Assembly: GCA_020725465.1 (NCBI GenBank)
Contig: DYEY01000063.1
Coordinates: forward strand, 1 to 64,000
DNA from: Dethiobacter sp.
GTDB taxonomy: Bacteria > Bacillota > Dethiobacteria > Dethiobacterales > Dethiobacteraceae
Reading direction: 5' to 3'
Length of the DNA: 64,000 nt
Shown: positions 25,510 through 33,699 of the stretch, one piece after another
How the letters are laid out: every line of letters begins with the position of its first letter
Numbering within the stretch: position 1 is the stretch's first letter
Notes under the pieces: generated by a model
Database searches by the model: none
The model's input: only the letters and a program-made list of their open reading frames with translations
Told to the model about the DNA's origin: nothing
Position numbers and translations under genes: made by a program

Positions 25510-26118
25510 TTACATTGTTGTCATGGTATGAGAGGGCACACAGAGCACGTCACCCGGGAAAATCAGATTGGGGTTGGGGATATGCGGGTTGGCGCTGATT
25601 AGGGCCTGCAATGTTACGCAAAACCGCCGGGCAATGAAAAACATCGTGTCTCCCGGTCTTACCGTATACCTGCCCTGGAAGCCCGGAGGGCAGGAAACGG
25701 GAACCCGGCCAGGCTCAACTGTGGGTACACAGAGCACGTCACCAGGGAAAATCAGATTGGGGTTAGGGATATGCGGGTTGGCGCTGATTAAGGCCTGCAA
25801 TGTGACCCCAAACCGCCGGGCAATGAAAAACATCGTATCTCCCGGTCTTACCGTATACCTGCCCTGGAAGCCCGGAGGGCAGGAAACGGGAACCCTGCCG
25901 CTGAAAGACTGGGCGAAGAACATGGATTGCACAGGCTCCAGTGATAACAATTGACGCTGTGCCTGCAGTATCGCCTCAAGCGTCATGCTGTACACCTGCA
26001 AAGGATCGATGCCAATCCCCCCCTGGGGTACAGACTCATTTGCCTGGGTTTGATTGTTCTCAGTGTTATCAGTGCATTCACACAATTCGGGGTGATTGCC
26101 CGGTTCATTATAATCCAT
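25510..26118 (-). CDS. LysM-domain protein with two near-identical repeats
   Basis: About 202 residues. The first 85 are polar with no clear signal peptide. Two copies of a 63-residue unit follow, each RVPVSCPPGFQGRYTVRPGD then TMFFIARRF, VTLQALISANPHIPNPN and LIFPGDVLCVP, i.e. a LysM domain with a Cys-Pro lead-in. ATG 26118 follows AAGGACG; an upstream start would lack a ribosome site. Such proteins in spore formers coat spores or bind peptidoglycan. Without a signal peptide, a spore coat or cortex role is plausible but unproved. Confidence 0.8.
   Translation of the reverse strand: MDYNEPGNHPELCECTDNTENNQTQANESVPQGGIGIDPLQVYSMTLEAILQAQRQLLSLEPVQSMFFAQSFSGRVPVSCPPGFQGRYTVRPGDTMFFIARRFGVTLQALISANPHIPNPNLIFPGDVLCVPTVEPGRVPVSCPPGFQGRYTVRPGDTMFFIARRFCVTLQALISANPHIPNPNLIFPGDVLCVPSHTMTTM
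25537..25894 (-). repeat. Tandem 189-bp repeat inside the LysM gene
   Basis: Two DNA copies with a 189-bp offset (for example AGAGCACGTCAC at 25542 and 25731) are nearly identical, including silent positions. One difference changes Gly to Cys in the RRF(G/C)VTL segment. This is a recent in-frame duplication or gene conversion. Confidence 0.85.
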
Positions 26119-26230
26119 ATGCCGACGTCCTTTCTTTAAAAATGTAATCTGATACTGATACTTTAATGTCAATATCGCTATATCTTATGCTGTAACCCGG
26201 TGAAAGGTTCTTAAGGGGCTAAAAAGAAAA

Positions 26231-26719
26231 TTATTGACGTCTGTTTACAGGAAACTTTAGCAGTGTCGCCGCCAGGCCGCCGAGGAGGGCGTTATACAGC
26301 TGGGGGAAGAGGAGGACGCCGGTGAGCGGTCCCGGCAGGGTCAATACGTGGGAAGCGGCGCCGGCTATAATTAAAAACTTGGCGGTGGCACCTGCAATTG
26401 CTCCTGCAACTTTGCCGGCCGGGGTGGGAAGGCGGCGGAAAATGAAGCCGATGGCCAGGGCGAAGCAGGCGTTGCCGGCCATAATGAAAGGGATGGCGGG
26501 AGCCAGGGGTGGTGGCAGGATGCCAAAAAACAGTGCGGCCGCGGGCGTAAGAAGCCCGATTATCGCGCCGCTGGCCGGTCCATTCCAGAAGGTGGCGGCG
26601 GCCAGGAGAAAGTTGACCAGCGGGCCCGTCATAAACACGGGCAGGCGCAAGGCCTGCAGCGCCAGGGTCAGGGCGAGGAAAAGGGCTGTACGGGTGAGAA
26701 AGACGGTGTCTGTCCTCAT
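26231..26719 (-). CDS. Integral membrane protein resembling an ECF S component
   Basis: A 162-residue hydrophobic protein with five or six spans. The N-terminus (TVFLTRTALFLALTLALQALRLP) and the PLVNFLLAAATFWNGPASGAIIGLLTP segment resemble ECF S components. No T or ATPase gene is adjacent, so it would have to borrow the shared module, possibly the one at 3576-6365. It is transcribed away from the hydrogenase operon. ATG 26719 has GGAGGG upstream. Substrate unknown. Confidence 0.6.
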   Translation of the reverse strand: MRTDTVFLTRTALFLALTLALQALRLPVFMTGPLVNFLLAAATFWNGPASGAIIGLLTPAAALFFGILPPPLAPAIPFIMAGNACFALAIGFIFRRLPTPAGKVAGAIAGATAKFLIIAGAASHVLTLPGPLTGVLLFPQLYNALLGGLAATLLKFPVNRRQ

Positions 26720-26838
26720 AAAATGTCCCTCCGGGTGTTTGTTACTAAGTATATGAGCCGCGGCCTGATTTATTGAATGTATATTTTCCGGCCGTAAAAA
26801 CACAAACTTTAGGTAATTGACGGTTACGGGAGGGACCC

Positions 26839-27324
26839 ATGAAAAGAACGGCGATCAAAAGGAAAGAGAAGTATCAGGAGCTGGACGGTGTACTGGAAAA
26901 GTATAAAGGCCGGAAGGGGGTGCTGATTAAGGCGCTTAGTGAAGCACAGGAGATGTACGGCTTTCTGTCGCGGGAGGTGCTCATACATATCGCCTGCGAA
27001 CTGGACGTGCCGCTCAGTGAAGTCACCAGCGTGGTCAGCTTTTATTCCCTTTTTAAAACTGAGCCTTCGGGACGGTGCCATATCGAAATCTGCAGCGGTA
27101 CGGCCTGCTATGTCAAGGGCATGCAAGACCTTCTGGAAACCCTGGAGGAGGAGATAAACATAAAGCCGGGCGAAGTTACCGGAGACGGCCGGTTCGGGCT
27201 GTCCACCGTAAACTGTGTCGGTGCCTGCAGCGCCGCTCCTGTTGTTAAAATAGGGGACGAGCTGATTGGCGATGTTGACTCAAAGCGCCTGAAGCAGCTG
27301 CTTGGGAAGTATGGCCATGATTAA
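26839..27324 (+). CDS. hndA: [FeFe] hydrogenase subunit, NuoE-like (HndA/HydC type)
   Basis: The 161-residue small subunit carrying a thioredoxin-like [2Fe-2S] cluster. Residues 20-75 form the helical NuoE N-terminus (KRKGVLIKALSEAQEMYGFL-like, with VTSVVSFYSLF). Cluster ligands are in CSGTACY and CVGACSAAP. In trimeric NAD-linked hydrogenases it passes electrons between the flavin subunit and the iron-sulfur chain. GGAGGG precedes ATG 26839. It is the first gene of a three-gene operon. Confidence 0.9.
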   Translation: MKRTAIKRKEKYQELDGVLEKYKGRKGVLIKALSEAQEMYGFLSREVLIHIACELDVPLSEVTSVVSFYSLFKTEPSGRCHIEICSGTACYVKGMQDLLETLEEEINIKPGEVTGDGRFGLSTVNCVGACSAAPVVKIGDELIGDVDSKRLKQLLGKYGHD

Positions 27325-29173
27325 CCTGATGACCGGGCTAAAAGAGCGGGTAGCCGGGACAAAACCGCGGGAAAGGCATCTTTTGCTCTGCGGTGGGGTG
27401 CCCTGCCTGTCCCTTGGCTGCCGGCAGGTGAAAGAGGCGGTAATGCGGGAACTGGATAATTATAAGCTGTCCGGCGAAATAGAGCTTCTGGAGGCCGGGT
27501 GCATCGGTAACTGCCGGTTAGGGCCGACCCTTATCGTTTATCCCGAGGGGGTGGTTTACCGGCGCCTCACGGTGGAGAACGCAAAGGAGATAATAGAGGG
27601 ACACGTCCTGGGCGGCCGGCTGCTGGAACACCTGCTGCACCGGGATGATCTGACCAATGAGATTCAACGCCGTAGGGAGGATATGCCCTTTTACCGCAAA
27701 CAGCAGCGGCTGGTACTCCGAAACTGTGGTGTAATCCCCCCGCATATTGAATCATATATGAGCAACCAGGGTTACGCTGCCCTGGCCAAAGCGCTGACTG
27801 AATTGTCGCCGGGCCAGGTGATTGAGGAAATATTACGCTCAGGGCTGCGGGGGCGGGGCGGCGGTGGCTTCCCCACGGGCAGGAAGTGGCAGGCGGCAAG
27901 GGAGGCGGAAGGGCCGCGGAAGTACGTCATCTGTAACGGTGACGAGGGTGACCCGGGCGCGTTTATGGATCGCAGTATCATGGAAGGAGATCCCCACAGC
28001 GTACTGGAAGGGATGATCCTGGCCGGTTATGCAGTGGGCGCCGGACAGGGCTACATTTATGTGCGGGCGGAATACCCGCTGGCGGTGCGAAGGCTAGAAG
28101 ACGCCATCGCCGAGGCCCGTAAGGCCCTCTTGCTTGGCAACAACATTCTCAGGCAGGGATTCAGCTTCGACGTGGAAATCCGGGTGGGTGCCGGAGCCTT
28201 TGTCTGCGGCGAGGAAACGGCACTGATATCTTCGGTGGAAGGGACCCGGGGTGACCCCAGCCCGCGTCCTCCCTTCCCGGTAAGTAAAGGGGTGTGGGGT
28301 TGTCCCACGGTTATCAACAACGTGGAAACACTGGCCAATATCCCTCCCATCATTCTGAATGGGGGAGAATGGTTCAGCCGGATCGGCACTGAAAGCAGCA
28401 AGGGCACCAAAGTGTTCGCCCTGGCCGGCAAAATCAGGCACAGCGGGTTGGTGGAGGTGCCCATGGGCACCACCCTGCGTGAGGTAATCTTTGAGATAGC
28501 CGGGGGCATCCCGGATAACAAGGAATTTAAGGCAGCCCAGACGGGCGGACCTTCCGGCGGTTGTCTCACCACCGGTCACCTGGACCTGCCCCTTGACTAT
28601 GAGTCCCTGCGGGAAGCAGGCAGCATCATCGGCTCCGGCGGTCTGATTGTGATGGACGAGGATACCTGCATGGTTGATGTGGCCCGCTATTTCAGCGGCT
28701 TCAACCGCCAGGAATCCTGCGGTAAGTGTACCACCTGCCGCATCGGCACCAAAAGAATGCTGGAAATACTTGAGAAGATTGCCGGGGGCCGGGGTACGGA
28801 AGAAGATCTGGCCAGGCTGGAGAGCCTGGCTGAACTGCTCAGGAATGCTTCGCTGTGCGGCCTCGGCCGGTCCGCCCCTAACCCGGTGCTTAGCACCCTT
28901 CGTCATTTCCGGGACGAATATCTGGCGCATATCAGGGAAAAGCGCTGTCCGGCCGGCGTCTGCCCGGACCTGACCCGCCATGTCATCCGGGAGGAGCGGT
29001 GCCGTGGTTGTGGCCTTTGTCACAATATATGTCCCGCTGGGGCAATCAGCAAAGAAGGAAGGACTTTCCGGATTGACCCGGACAAATGCGTGGACTGCTC
29101 AGCCTGTGTGAGGGAATGTCCCTTTGAAGCTGTCAGGGGCCGCAAGAGAAGAAAGGAGCTAACCCGGGCATGA
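27311..29173 (+). CDS. hndC: [FeFe] hydrogenase flavin subunit, NuoF-like (HndC/HydB type)
   Basis: About 620 residues. Domains in order: a thioredoxin-like [2Fe-2S] domain (CGGVPCLSLGC and GCIGNC, residues 25-80); the NuoF core with FMN/NADH loops GRGGGGFPTG and GAFVCGEETAL; a [4Fe-4S] site at ESCGKCTTCRIGTKR; and a C-terminal two-cluster ferredoxin domain (CRGCGLCHNICP, CVDCSACVRECP). It oxidises or reduces NAD(H) and, in bifurcating enzymes, splits electrons to ferredoxin. It overlaps hndA by 14 bp; ATG 27317 is another possible start. Confidence 0.9.
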   Translation: MAMINLMTGLKERVAGTKPRERHLLLCGGVPCLSLGCRQVKEAVMRELDNYKLSGEIELLEAGCIGNCRLGPTLIVYPEGVVYRRLTVENAKEIIEGHVLGGRLLEHLLHRDDLTNEIQRRREDMPFYRKQQRLVLRNCGVIPPHIESYMSNQGYAALAKALTELSPGQVIEEILRSGLRGRGGGGFPTGRKWQAAREAEGPRKYVICNGDEGDPGAFMDRSIMEGDPHSVLEGMILAGYAVGAGQGYIYVRAEYPLAVRRLEDAIAEARKALLLGNNILRQGFSFDVEIRVGAGAFVCGEETALISSVEGTRGDPSPRPPFPVSKGVWGCPTVINNVETLANIPPIILNGGEWFSRIGTESSKGTKVFALAGKIRHSGLVEVPMGTTLREVIFEIAGGIPDNKEFKAAQTGGPSGGCLTTGHLDLPLDYESLREAGSIIGSGGLIVMDEDTCMVDVARYFSGFNRQESCGKCTTCRIGTKRMLEILEKIAGGRGTEEDLARLESLAELLRNASLCGLGRSAPNPVLSTLRHFRDEYLAHIREKRCPAGVCPDLTRHVIREERCRGCGLCHNICPAGAISKEGRTFRIDPDKCVDCSACVRECPFEAVRGRKRRKELTRA

Positions 29174-30951
29174 TCAACCTTACCATTGACAGGCAGCAGG
29201 TGTCGGTGGAAAAAGGTACCCCGGTCCTGGAAGCGGCCCGGAAAATTGGGATTGATATTCCGACTCTGTGCTATTTAAAAGATCTGAACGCGCCGGCCGC
29301 CTGCCGTGTCTGCATCGTGCAGGTGGAAGGCCGGCCGGCTTTTGAAGCCTCCTGCGTACTGCCGGCTGAGGAGGGTATGGTGGTTCACACCAATACACCG
29401 GCGGTGCTGGCGGCGCGCAAGCAGGTGCTGGAGCTTTTTCTCTCCGACCACCCCTTTGAATGCCTGACCTGCGAGCGTAACCTGAACTGCGAGCTGCAGA
29501 GGCTGGCCAAGCGCTACGGCATCCGGGACCTACCCGTGGAAGGTGAGCGCAACCACTATCCCATTGACCATGTCTCGCCTTCGGTGGTGCGGGAGCCGGA
29601 CAAGTGCATCCGCTGCCGGCGCTGTGTCAGCGTATGCGAAAATTATATATCTGCCAATATCTACCGGATGATGGACCGCTCTTTCCAGGCCGTGGTGGGC
29701 CCGGCCTACAACGGTTCCCTCATGGAATCACCCTGCATCTATTGCGGCCAATGCATCACGGTCTGCCCCACCTCGGCGCTGCGGGAACAGGATTCCACCG
29801 CCCGGGTTTTTGAGGCGCTGGCCAATCCGGAACTGCACGTGGTGGTTCAGACGGCGCCTTCCATCCGCAGCTCCATTGCCGAGGAATTCGGGCTGCCGGT
29901 GGGAACGCCGGTAGAGGGGCAGATGGTGGCGGCCCTGCGGCGTCTTGGGTTTGACCGGGTTTTTGACGACTGTGTAGCCGCCGATATCTGCGTCATCGAA
30001 GAAGCCACCGAGTTTATGGAGCGCCTGAAAAAGGGAGGCCCGTTTCCCCAGTTCACCTCCTGCTGTCCCAGCTGGGTGCTTTTCTGTGAGAAATTTTACC
30101 CGCAGTTCGTGGCGAACCTGTCTGAGGTAAAGTCACCGCAACAGATCTTCGGGGCGCTGGTAAAGACTTATTACGCCAAGCGCGCTGGCATTGATCCCGC
30201 CAAAATCTTCGTGGTCTCTGTAATGCCCTGTGTTTCAAAAAAATATGAATTGCTAAGGCCGGAAATGAAAGCAAGCGGCTGCCAGGATATCGATGCCGAA
30301 ATAAGCACCAGGGAGTTTGTCCGGATGCTGTTCCAGGCGGGACTGGATATCAGGAAGCTGCCCAGGGAAGAGTTTGATTCTCCCCTCGGTTCCGCCAGCG
30401 GCGCCGGCGTGATTTTCGGCTCCACCGGCGGCGTGCTGGAGGCTACCCTGCGCACCGTGTACGAGTGGGCCGGCGAGAAACCACTGAAACGCCTGGAATT
30501 TGAAGAGGTGCGCTCACTGGAATACAAGGAAGCGGTGATTCACGCCGGTCCCCACGAGCTGAGGGTGGCGGTGGCCAGGGGCACCGGGGCGGCCCGGCGG
30601 CTGATGGACCAGGTGCTGGCCGGCAAAAAGCGGTATCATTTTGTGGAAGTTATGGCCTGTCCCGGCGGCTGCGTGGGCGGAGGGGGTCAGCCCATCTATA
30701 TTGAAACCAACGACTGGAACGAGCAGGTCAGCCACCGCACCAGGCGCGCCGGCGGGTTATACCAACTGGACCGGGAAAGAGAGTATCGCAAAGCCCACGA
30801 AAACCCGGTAATTCTTAAGTTATATGAGGAATATCTGGGCCGGCCGGGCGGGCCGCGGGCGCATAAACTTTTTCATTCAGGCCATGTTTCCCGCAAGCTG
30901 TATGCCGACGAACCTCTGCTTAAGAAAGAAAGGGATTTGGTCAGGCGTTAG
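29170..30951 (+). CDS. hndD: [FeFe] hydrogenase catalytic subunit (HndD/HydA type)
   Basis: A 593-residue catalytic subunit making or using H2. The N-terminal [2Fe-2S] domain has CYLKDLNAPAACRVC, then a NuoG-like Cys/His region, and a two-cluster ferredoxin domain (CIRCRRCVSVCE, CIYCGQCITVCP). All three H-cluster motifs are present: TSCCPSW, MPCVSKK and MACPGGCVGGGGQP. The C-terminal small-subunit-like domain ends near HSGHVSRKLY. The ATG overlaps the hndC stop (ATGA). Together the three proteins fit an NADH/ferredoxin-linked hydrogenase, which would suit fermentative or syntrophic H2 production. Confidence 0.93.
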   Translation: MINLTIDRQQVSVEKGTPVLEAARKIGIDIPTLCYLKDLNAPAACRVCIVQVEGRPAFEASCVLPAEEGMVVHTNTPAVLAARKQVLELFLSDHPFECLTCERNLNCELQRLAKRYGIRDLPVEGERNHYPIDHVSPSVVREPDKCIRCRRCVSVCENYISANIYRMMDRSFQAVVGPAYNGSLMESPCIYCGQCITVCPTSALREQDSTARVFEALANPELHVVVQTAPSIRSSIAEEFGLPVGTPVEGQMVAALRRLGFDRVFDDCVAADICVIEEATEFMERLKKGGPFPQFTSCCPSWVLFCEKFYPQFVANLSEVKSPQQIFGALVKTYYAKRAGIDPAKIFVVSVMPCVSKKYELLRPEMKASGCQDIDAEISTREFVRMLFQAGLDIRKLPREEFDSPLGSASGAGVIFGSTGGVLEATLRTVYEWAGEKPLKRLEFEEVRSLEYKEAVIHAGPHELRVAVARGTGAARRLMDQVLAGKKRYHFVEVMACPGGCVGGGGQPIYIETNDWNEQVSHRTRRAGGLYQLDREREYRKAHENPVILKLYEEYLGRPGGPRAHKLFHSGHVSRKLYADEPLLKKERDLVRR

Positions 30952-31029
30952 AAGCGGTGGTATACGTTTATTGAGCAGGAGGCCTTGCCGCCCCCTGCCT
31001 TTTGTTTGTTTGAAATTGCGGTTAATCGA

Positions 31030-31058
31030 TTGGCTTTTGCCGGATTATGGTTTATAAT
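31030..31058 (+). promoter_or_regulatory. Promoter before the 194-residue hypothetical gene
   Basis: TTGGCT (31030-31035), 17-bp spacer, consensus TATAAT (31053-31058). It sits 39 bases before ATG 31097. Confidence 0.6.
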
Positions 31059-31096
31059 CAGGATTAAAGATGGCTTTTTCAAAGGAGGGGTCTTGT

Positions 31097-31681
31097 ATGT
31101 TCAGGTATAAATACGGCACCATTACTGAAAAGAATGAACTGAAGACGTATGATAATCACAACACCTGGTTTGTAAAGGAATATGAAACCTTTAAAAGGAT
31201 TACCATCGCCCCGGCCAGCGGTGAGATAGAGCTGGCCCTGGAGATAGTAAGCGGTTTTGAGTTGCCCCTGAAGATACTTTACATGCTTTTCAGGCCCGGC
31301 AATTATTCCATCGCGGCCGGGCGCTATCACAGCCCCGACATATTAACCTTTGAAGACGTGGAAAATTTCTGTCACAGGTTCAGGGACTTCCTGGAAACAG
31401 ACGGCCGGCATCACCTGTGGATCATGTCTGCCAACGACATGGGAAGAAAACAGTTCCTGATTTATGACAACCACCACCTGCTCCATGTCTATGATGACAT
31501 CGACAGAATAAGGGAGATAGTGGCCAAGCGCCGGTTCAGCGAAGGGGAGATCAGTGTTCCCGAGCCGCATATTCATCTGTCCAAATCCGAATTTGACGCC
31601 ACTGAAAAGGAACTTATCGGTTACTGGGAATGGATTCACCTGCCGCACCGGCACAAAGTCAAAGAAAATCACCGGGTTTAA
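31097..31681 (+). CDS. Conserved-looking hypothetical protein
   Basis: I do not recognise this 194-residue protein. It is soluble, mixed alpha/beta in appearance and rich in His and aromatic residues ([40 protein letters not shown], then [16 protein letters not shown]). ATG 31097 has an excellent ribosome site (AAAGGAGGGG) and a consensus promoter, so it is surely expressed. It has no signal peptide. It is the first gene after the hydrogenase operon but has its own promoter. Confidence 0.65.
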   Translation: MFRYKYGTITEKNELKTYDNHNTWFVKEYETFKRITIAPASGEIELALEIVSGFELPLKILYMLFRPGNYSIAAGRYHSPDILTFEDVENFCHRFRDFLETDGRHHLWIMSANDMGRKQFLIYDNHHLLHVYDDIDRIREIVAKRRFSEGEISVPEPHIHLSKSEFDATEKELIGYWEWIHLPHRHKVKENHRV

Positions 31682-31745
31682 GCTGAGGCTGCGGGCGTTC
31701 CCGTGGCTTTTTTTCTGCACAAAACAATGCAGGGCAGGGGAAACT

Positions 31746-32270
31746 ATGGCCGGGCCCAAAAAAGCAAAAAGCATAAGACCGCTTATAGCCTGCATAACCT
31801 TTTTCGTCCTGTCGGTGGCCTTTGTTACAATCTTTGGCCTGCAGGTGCCCTTCAGTCCGGTAAGCCCTGATGGGCTGGAACAGGAAGCGCCGGTACAAAG
31901 CGACGATTTGCCTGTAATTAACGGTTATATTCAGGGCGGACTGGATTTCCCCACCGAGCCGTTTCCCGAATATATGAAAGTCTTTGCCTATAACCTGGAC
32001 ACTGAAAAAGAGTATTGGGTGGATTCCGGGGGTAAAAAAACGTACCGGCTTGAGGTGCCGCCCGGCCGGTACCACGTGTATGCTTTCCTGGACGTGATGC
32101 CTACCTACCGGGCTTACTTCAACGAATTCGTGGTAAGTGGTATGGAACCGGGCTGCGGCATGGGTCAGCCTGTGGTGGTGGAGGTATATCCCGGCCAGGT
32201 GACTGACGGAGTAAACCCGGTGGACTGGTATCACTATATTGACGACCGCTTTTATGAACGGCACGGCTGA
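31746..32270 (+). CDS. Hypothetical exported or membrane-anchored protein
   Basis: A 174-residue protein with a Lys/Arg-rich start and one hydrophobic segment (PLIACITFFVLSVAFVTIFGL), so anchored or secreted. The outer domain contains a beta-rich stretch: GGKKTYRLEVPPGRYHVYAF, similar to small carboxypeptidase-regulatory-like or surface beta-sandwich folds. Start ATG 31746 follows CAGGGG. It is 64 bp after the previous hypothetical gene and probably cotranscribed. Function unknown. Confidence 0.6.
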   Translation: MAGPKKAKSIRPLIACITFFVLSVAFVTIFGLQVPFSPVSPDGLEQEAPVQSDDLPVINGYIQGGLDFPTEPFPEYMKVFAYNLDTEKEYWVDSGGKKTYRLEVPPGRYHVYAFLDVMPTYRAYFNEFVVSGMEPGCGMGQPVVVEVYPGQVTDGVNPVDWYHYIDDRFYERHG

Positions 32271-32281
32271 TAAAGAATAAA

Positions 32282-32298
32282 AGCCGCCGGAGGCGGCT
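32282..32298 (+). terminator. Hairpin after the two hypothetical genes
   Basis: AGCCGCC (32282-32288) pairs with GGCGGCT (32292-32298) around a 3-nt loop, just after the stop at 32270. The plus-strand tail (AAAAGATTTGG) is only weakly T-rich. Confidence 0.4.
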
Positions 32299-32456
32299 AA
32301 AAGATTTGGTCTTGCTTTTTGGGCAAAATCCGCATATGTGCTTTTAAAAGGTGCTGCAAAAAAAAATGTTGAAAAGCAGTAGGACCAGTACCATAATTTT
32401 TATTATAGTGGTAAAATACTTTCGGAGGAAATTAAATTGCCTGAGGAGGCGGGGTT

Positions 32457-33545
32457 ATGTTAAAGAGGGGTATTAGCTTCGTACTGGTTCTGGTGCTGGC
32501 GGCAGCCATGTTCTCCGGCTGCGGCAAGCAGGCGGACAAGCCCGAACCCGGAAAACCGGCTCTTAAAGTCGGTATGGTTACCGACTTTGGCACCATTGAT
32601 GACAAGTCTTTTAACCAGGGGACCTGGGAGGGAGTTTTGCGGGCCGGAAAGGAATTTGGCCTGGAAACAAGGTATTTAAAGCCGGTGGGTACCACCGAAG
32701 CTGACTACATGAAGGAAATAGGGAACCTGAGTGACGCTGGTTTCAAGCTGATAGTCTGTCCCGGCTTTAAGTTTGAAACCGCCATATTCCAGGCGCAGGA
32801 CAAGTATAAGGATACCAAGTTTGTATTGATAGACGGCTACCCCCACAAAGGTGACTGGGCTCCGGTGGTAAAGGAGAATACGGTCTCCATCTTCTTTGCC
32901 GAGCACGAGTCGGGTTTCCTGGCCGGACTTGCCGCCGCCCTGCAGCTGAAGGAGGGAGAATTCGGCTTTATCGGCGGCATGGAAATTCCCCCGGTTCAGA
33001 AATTTAACTGGGGTTTCCAGCAGGGCGTGAAGTATGCCAACACCAACTACGGCACCAACGTAAGTATGAAAGCGGAAAACGTTATTTACCAGGGTACTTT
33101 TGACAATGTGGCTGCCGGCCAGCAGCTGGCCGCCCAGATGTATGACCGGGGAGTGAGGGCTATCTTTACCGCCGCCGGTGGTGTGGGGGTGGGCAGTATC
33201 AACGAGGCCAAAGCGCGGGCCAAAGCAGGGAAGGAAGCCTGGATTGTGGGTGTTGACGTCGACCAGTACGGCGAAGGAGTCTACGAGGGCAACAAGTCTG
33301 TTATTCTTACCTCGGCCATGAAATATATTGATGTGGCGGCCTACGACATGATTAAGGCCGAAAAGGAAGGCAAATTCCCGGGCGGGCAGATACTCACCTT
33401 CAGTGCGGTAAACGATGGCATCGGTATCCCCAAGACTAACCCGAACCTGAGCGACGATGTTTACAAAAAAGTTATGGATGCTTTTGCCAAACTTAAAAAC
33501 GGCAGCCTGAAGGTCTCGGATACCCAGGGTGACCTGCTCAGGTAG
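32457..33545 (+). CDS. BMP-family nucleoside-binding lipoprotein
   Basis: A 362-residue substrate-binding protein of the PnrA/BMP family, which binds purine nucleosides. A lipoprotein signal ends at FSGCGK (Cys near 22). Family marks include VGMVTDFGTIDDKSFNQGTW, then FKLIVCPGFKFE, FAEHESGFLAGLAAAL, and a late GVDVDQY. ATG 32457 has GGAGG upstream. It is followed by a hairpin terminator and then by the ATPase and two permeases, the standard order of nucleoside ABC transporters. Confidence 0.9.
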   Translation: MLKRGISFVLVLVLAAAMFSGCGKQADKPEPGKPALKVGMVTDFGTIDDKSFNQGTWEGVLRAGKEFGLETRYLKPVGTTEADYMKEIGNLSDAGFKLIVCPGFKFETAIFQAQDKYKDTKFVLIDGYPHKGDWAPVVKENTVSIFFAEHESGFLAGLAAALQLKEGEFGFIGGMEIPPVQKFNWGFQQGVKYANTNYGTNVSMKAENVIYQGTFDNVAAGQQLAAQMYDRGVRAIFTAAGGVGVGSINEAKARAKAGKEAWIVGVDVDQYGEGVYEGNKSVILTSAMKYIDVAAYDMIKAEKEGKFPGGQILTFSAVNDGIGIPKTNPNLSDDVYKKVMDAFAKLKNGSLKVSDTQGDLLR

Positions 33546-33563
33546 TTTTGACAGTAGCCAAAG

Positions 33564-33589
33564 AGGGGCGGTATTTCCGTCCCTTTTTT
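33564..33589 (+). terminator. Terminator between binding protein and transporter genes
   Basis: AGGGGCGG (33564-33571) pairs with CCGTCCCT (33577-33584), with one G-U pair, a 5-nt loop and a T6 tail. It likely lets the binding protein be made in excess over the membrane subunits by partial readthrough. Confidence 0.75.
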
Positions 33590-33699
33590 GGTATTGTGCA
33601 AAAGGCCGGTTTTCGGCTATGATCCGGGGCAGCGATAAATGCCGGGGAATGTGCCGGATTATACCGCGACACTGTATAGAGGAAGGAGGAGGCTGAGGT

